DNA of 64,000 nucleotides from NCBI GenBank assembly GCA_045578625.1, contig JAZNKN010000020.1, positions 17,159-81,158 on the forward strand. The letters run 5' to 3'. The first letter of the stretch is position 1. Every line of letters begins with the position of its first letter. The position numbers and the translations under genes are program-made. Below the pieces are notes generated by a model. The model saw only the letters and a list, made by a program, of their open reading frames with translations. It was not told the DNA's origin and searched no databases. The DNA comes from RGIG3009 sp045578625 (lineage in GTDB: Bacteria; Bacillota; Clostridia; Oscillospirales; Acutalibacteraceae). Below are positions 60,606 to 64,000 of this stretch, piece by piece.

Positions 60606-61124
60606 ATAGCAACAAAGGAAATGCAGATCAACGAACAGATCCGCGACAGTGAACTTCGCATCATCGGCCAGGACGGCGCTCAGCTGGGCGTTATGTCCGC
60701 GCAGGAGGCGCTGGCACTGGCAGAGGAAAAGGGTCTGGACCTGGTGAAGATCGCTCCCAACGCTACGCCGCCGGTCTGCCGTATCATGGATTACGGTAAG
60801 TATCGGTTCGAGCAGGCGAAGAAGGAAAAGGAAGCACGGAAGAACCAGAGACAGGTAGAGACCAAGGAGATCCGGCTGTCGCTCAACATCGACGTGGCGG
60901 ATTTCAACACCAAGGCAAAGCACGCCGTGCGTTTTCTGCAGGACGGCAACAAGGTGAAGGTCTCCATCCGGTTCCGCGGCCGCGAAATGGGCCATCCCGA
61001 GATCGGTCTGGATACCATGAAGCGGTTTGCCGAAGCCTGTGAGGAATGTGCAGCAGTGGAGAAGCCTGCCAAGATGGAAGGTCGCAACATGCTGATGTTC
61101 CTGGCACCGAAAGCTGCAAAATAA
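60606..61124 (+). CDS. infC: Translation initiation factor IF-3
   Basis: A 172-residue IF-3, which keeps 30S subunits free and proofreads the start codon. I place the start at ATA 60606: the strong site TGGAGGTG is seven bases upstream, and IF-3 typically uses rare codons (ATT, ATA) for autoregulation. The ATG at 60621 has almost no spacing to its nearest purine stretch. The N-terminal INEQIRDSELRIIGQDG and C-terminal VSIRFRGREMGHPEIG are characteristic. Confidence 0.95.
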   Translation: MATKEMQINEQIRDSELRIIGQDGAQLGVMSAQEALALAEEKGLDLVKIAPNATPPVCRIMDYGKYRFEQAKKEKEARKNQRQVETKEIRLSLNIDVADFNTKAKHAVRFLQDGNKVKVSIRFRGREMGHPEIGLDTMKRFAEACEECAAVEKPAKMEGRNMLMFLAPKAAK

Positions 61125-61152
61125 GAGTGAACAAATTAAGGAGGATATCGTT

Positions 61153-61350
61153 ATGCCCAAAATCAAGACTCACAGCGGCGCCAAGAAGCGTTTTAAGCTG
61201 ACCAAGACCGGCAAGGTCCTGCGCGCCCACGCCTACAAGTCCCACATTCTGAACAAGAAGACCACCAAGCGGAAGCGCAATCTCCGCAAGACGACGACCG
61301 CCGATGTGACCAATGTGGCTCAGGTCAAGCGCCTGATCCCCTACAAATAA
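61153..61350 (+). CDS. rpmI: 50S ribosomal protein L35
   Basis: A 65-residue, very basic protein with the L35 start MPKIKTHSGAKKRFK. It has a good AAGGAGG site and lies between infC and rplT, as in most bacteria. Confidence 0.98.
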   Translation: MPKIKTHSGAKKRFKLTKTGKVLRAHAYKSHILNKKTTKRKRNLRKTTTADVTNVAQVKRLIPYK

Positions 61351-61380
61351 TCGAAAGTTCGGAAATGGAGGAACTGAAAT

Positions 61381-61737
61381 ATGGCTCGTATTAAAGGCGC
61401 AATGATGACGCGCAAAAGAAGAAAAAAGGTACTCAAGCTCGCGAAGGGCTACTTTGGTGCTAAGTCCAAGCTGTTCCGCACTGCGAAGCAGGCGGTCATG
61501 AAGTCCGGCCAGTATGCCTACGTCGGCCGTAAGCAGCGCAAGCGTGATTTCCGCCGTCTGTGGATCACCCGCATTTCCGCTGCCGCCAAGGCAAACGGCA
61601 TGAACTATTCCACCTTCATGAACGGCTTGAAGAAAGCCAACATCACGCTCAACCGCAAGATGCTGGCGGAGCTGGCTGTCTCGGATGCCGCCGCGTTTGC
61701 GGGTCTGGCTGAAAAGGCCAAGGCTGCCTTAAATTAA
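61381..61737 (+). CDS. rplT: 50S ribosomal protein L20
   Basis: A 118-residue basic protein beginning MARIKGAMMTRKRRKKVLK and containing YAYVGRKQRKRDFRRLWITR. It assembles early into the 50S subunit and is the likely repressor of this operon through the leader at 60449. Confidence 0.98.
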   Translation: MARIKGAMMTRKRRKKVLKLAKGYFGAKSKLFRTAKQAVMKSGQYAYVGRKQRKRDFRRLWITRISAAAKANGMNYSTFMNGLKKANITLNRKMLAELAVSDAAAFAGLAEKAKAALN

Positions 61738-61746
61738 GCTCTATCT

Positions 61747-61773
61747 GCGCCCGCCGGCATCGCCTGCGGGCGC
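61747..61773 (+). terminator. Weak hairpin after rplT
   Basis: Stem GCGCCCGC / GCGGGCGC without a proper T-run (TGTTGTC). It may only partially separate rplT from the methyltransferase gene. Confidence 0.45.
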
Positions 61774-61811
61774 TGTTGTCATTCATACGGACAGAAAAGA
61801 GGACGTTGCAA

Positions 61812-62621
61812 GTGGACATTACCAGCCGGGATAATCGCCTGATAAAGGAGTTTCGACGTCTGTCGGATGACCCGCGACACCGCCGCGAAAGCGGTCGGTT
61901 TGCGGTCGAGGGCGCACGTCTGTGCGCCGATGCGGCACGCACCGGCGTCGGTATTCCTGCGGCGTTTATCACGGCACGTGCGCGGGAGCAGTACCCCGAA
62001 TACGTCGCGGCGGTCATCGCGTCGGCGGAGGCGGTGTACGACATTCCCGACACGCTGGCACGTCACCTGACCGACACCGCGACACCGCAGGGCGTGTTTT
62101 GTATCGCCTTGCTGCCGGTACAGCGGAAAACGGTGCAGGATCTGCCCGCGGAGGGCTGTTTTGCAGCGTTGGAAGCGGTGCAGGACCCCGGTAATCTGGG
62201 GACGATGATCCGCACCGCCGAGGCGTTCGGTCTGTCGGGCCTGCTGCTTTCGGATGGCTGCTGCGATCCGTACAGCCCCAAGGTGCTGCGCGCCAGCATG
62301 GGCGGGGTGTTCCGTCTGCCGCTGTACGCGGCCGGTGATCTGTCACAAACGTTGCCGCTGCTGACCAAGCGCGGTTTCCGTCCGGCTGCCTGCGTGGTGG
62401 ATGCGGCGGCACAGCCGGTGCAGGCCGCCGGATTGGGTCGCGGCACGATCGCCGTGATCGGTAACGAGGGCAACGGTCTGCGCGAGGAGACGGTTGCCTC
62501 CTGCCCCCAAGCGATCACTATCCCGATGGAGGGACGCGCGGAGTCGCTCAACGCGTCGATGGCCGCCGGTATCGTGTTCTGGGAGATGGTGCGGAAGGAC
62601 GGCACGGCGTATGAGCGATAA
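61812..62621 (+). CDS. SpoU/TrmH-family RNA 2'-O-methyltransferase
   Basis: A 269-residue SPOUT methyltransferase that probably modifies 23S rRNA. The N-terminal substrate-binding domain (FAVEGARL) is followed by the SAM-binding knot: EAVQDPGNLGTMIRTAEAFG (motif 1), IGNEGNGLREE (motif 2) and IPMEGRAESLNASMAAGI (motif 3). I chose GTG 61812, nine bases after AGAGG; TTG 61806 is the alternative. It overlaps dprA by 11 bases. Confidence 0.93.
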   Translation: MDITSRDNRLIKEFRRLSDDPRHRRESGRFAVEGARLCADAARTGVGIPAAFITARAREQYPEYVAAVIASAEAVYDIPDTLARHLTDTATPQGVFCIALLPVQRKTVQDLPAEGCFAALEAVQDPGNLGTMIRTAEAFGLSGLLLSDGCCDPYSPKVLRASMGGVFRLPLYAAGDLSQTLPLLTKRGFRPAACVVDAAAQPVQAAGLGRGTIAVIGNEGNGLREETVASCPQAITIPMEGRAESLNASMAAGIVFWEMVRKDGTAYER

Positions 62622-63837
62622 TCTGCTATACTGGATCTGGATGCAGCGTGCCGTGGGTTCGGGCAGCTCGGAAGTTCCGAAGCTGCTGTCCGCATTTGAG
62701 TCAGTGGAGGCGATCTACTGCGCCGATCGGGAGGCGCTGATGCGGGCCGGTGTCCGCGGGCGTGCGCTGACGGCGTTGTGTAACAAGGAGCTGAGCGGTG
62801 CCCGCAAGCAGGAGGCGCGTTGTTCTCGCTTGGGATGGATGCTTACTCCGGACGATGCGCTGTATCCCACACCGCTGCGTCATATCTATTCGCCGCCGCT
62901 TGTGCTGTATGGAAAAGGGCGGCTTCCCGATTTCAGTGAGTCGGCAACGCCGGCGATCGCCATTGTGGGAACGCGGGAATGTACGCCCTACGGCATTGAG
63001 GCTGCCGCGGCGATCTCCGCCGGTCTGGCAGCGGCAGGTTGCCCGATCATCAGCGGCGGTGCGCGCGGGATCGACCGCGCCGCGCATGAGGGTGCGTTGT
63101 ATGCCGGTGGCAGTACGGTGATCCTGCAGGCGTGTGGGTTGGATGTTAATTATCCCCGTGCCACGCAGGACGTGCGCCGTAAGGCGTTGGAAAGTGACGG
63201 TGCGATCGTCACGGAATTTGCACCCGGCGTGAGTGCGCAGCGGGGCAATTTTCGTATCCGCAACCGTTTGATCAGCGGGCTTGCCCGCGGTGTTTGTGTG
63301 GTGGAGGCGCCGTCTGTCAGCGGTGCGCTCATCACCGCACGTGCGGCACGGGATCAGGGACGCGACGTGTTTGTGATCCCCGGCCGTGTGACGGATGAAA
63401 GCAGTGCCGGCTCACACGAATTGATCCGTGAGGGTGCGACGCTGGTGACGCGTCCGTCGGATATTTTGCACGAGTATCCGCAACACTTCGGCAGCAAATC
63501 GACGGAGGATGCGGATCGCGGTCAGCAGGCATACTATGAGTGGCTGCAGCAAGGAATTCAGCGGCGGCTCAAGGTGGCGGACGATCCGACGGAGATCGCT
63601 GTTCCGGCAGAGTCGCCGGTGGAACCGGCGGGGGACCCGGTCCCCTGTCCCGACAGCGTGGGTGGCAACGCCCATCGGGTCTATGACTGTGTAACGAACG
63701 AAGAACTCGCCGTGGACGAGATATGCGAGCGCTTGGAGCTGACACCCGGTGAGGTGTTCGCCGCGCTCACGGAGCTGGAGCTGTTCGGCTGCGTGGAGAG
63801 CCGTCCCGGCAAACGATATACCGTCAGCCGCGGCTGA
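62611..63837 (+). CDS. dprA: DNA-processing protein DprA
   Basis: A 408-residue DprA/Smf. The Rossmann core has SGGARGIDRAAHEGAL (about 148-163) and GCGLDV-like ILQACGLDVNYPR; GNFRIRNRLISGLA and VVEAPSVSGALITARAA are also typical. A C-terminal winged-helix (ELAVDEICERLELTPGEV) follows a linker. It loads RecA onto incoming single-stranded DNA in transformation. It starts inside the methyltransferase stop region and precedes topA, the usual order. Confidence 0.96.
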   Translation: MSDNLLYWIWMQRAVGSGSSEVPKLLSAFESVEAIYCADREALMRAGVRGRALTALCNKELSGARKQEARCSRLGWMLTPDDALYPTPLRHIYSPPLVLYGKGRLPDFSESATPAIAIVGTRECTPYGIEAAAAISAGLAAAGCPIISGGARGIDRAAHEGALYAGGSTVILQACGLDVNYPRATQDVRRKALESDGAIVTEFAPGVSAQRGNFRIRNRLISGLARGVCVVEAPSVSGALITARAARDQGRDVFVIPGRVTDESSAGSHELIREGATLVTRPSDILHEYPQHFGSKSTEDADRGQQAYYEWLQQGIQRRLKVADDPTEIAVPAESPVEPAGDPVPCPDSVGGNAHRVYDCVTNEELAVDEICERLELTPGEVFAALTELELFGCVESRPGKRYTVSRG

Positions 63838-63859
63838 CGAATTGGAAGAAAGGTAACAG

Positions 63860-64000
63860 GTGAACGGCATGGCAACTTTGGTTATTGTGGAATCTCCTGC
63901 AAAAGCCAAGACGATACAGAAATACCTGGGTGCCGGTTACGAGGTCGTCGCCTCCATGGGGCACATCCGTGATCTGCCCAAAAGCCTGCTGGGTGTGGAT
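63860..64000 (+). CDS. topA: DNA topoisomerase I, N-terminus (partial)
   Basis: The frame gives MATLVIVESPAKAKTIQKYL and GHIRDLPKSLLGVD, the Toprim-domain start of bacterial TopA, and runs off the window. GTG 63860 lies six bases from GAAAGG, ATG 63869 fifteen; I prefer GTG by spacing, but the ATG gives the more usual N-terminus. Confidence 0.93.
   Translation, partial: MNGMATLVIVESPAKAKTIQKYLGAGYEVVASMGHIRDLPKSLLGVD

Overview
The window looks like the chromosome of an anaerobic, spore-forming Clostridium-class Firmicute, most likely Oscillospirales (Ruminococcaceae-like). The grounds are: high GC and strong GC bias in third codon positions; Firmicute gene blocks (yqfC-yqfD-phoH-ybeY-era-yqzL-recO-mutS2, hprK-PHP-murB-whiA-dnaE-pfkA, infC-rpmI-rplT behind an L20-type leader); sporulation genes (ylbJ, yqfC, yqfD); a sensory-type [FeFe] hydrogenase; and lipoprotein transport typical of gut saccharolytic clostridia. 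There is no rRNA, transposase, prophage or CRISPR array, and only one tRNA (Ala, CGC).

Layout. 1-4003: end of an unknown gene, then a two-gene operon (IscU-like protein plus GGGtGRT-family protein), then an AT-rich block with a phosphohexomutase on the minus strand. Beyond it lies an orphan 29-codon 3' end of a second GGGtGRT gene that kept its terminator. 4060-19500: a carbohydrate-uptake region with a GH16 lipoprotein, a giant fused solute-binding protein, two permeases, an NHL-TPR-Yip1 membrane protein, a DUF5696-like secreted protein, two more permeases and a separately promoted binding lipoprotein. No ATPase is encoded, so a shared CUT1 ATPase elsewhere is likely. 19500-20460: a decayed gene, a small membrane protein and repeats. 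20542-23777 (minus): a sensory hydrogenase cluster (DRTGG-like, HATPase, HydS-like, second DRTGG-like, PHP). 23878-27060: serC, serA and a YdcF-like protein. 27064-35055 (minus): HAD phosphatase, mutS2, recO, yqzL, era, ybeY, phoH, yqfD, yqfC. 35094-37940: ylbJ and two tandem cyclophilins. 37953-40454: Mrp-type ATPase and two divergent sugar transferases. 40527-46278: a P-loop ATPase, a PAQR/hemolysin III protein and two large paralogous envelope proteins. 46362-49441: an ABC-2 type exporter. 49486-51173: tRNA-Ala with a duplicated palindromic 3' flank, and a GT4 glycosyltransferase. 51272-60399: hprK, PHP, ROK kinase, murB, whiA, dnaE, pfkA. 60421-64000: infC (ATA start)-rpmI-rplT, an rRNA methyltransferase, dprA and the start of topA.

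The strongest candidates for poorly described biology are the dual importer locus with its NHL-TPR-Yip1 and DUF5696 proteins, the sensory hydrogenase cluster, and the GGGtGRT operon with its truncated relic. Functional calls rest on motifs and recalled family knowledge; no database search was possible.
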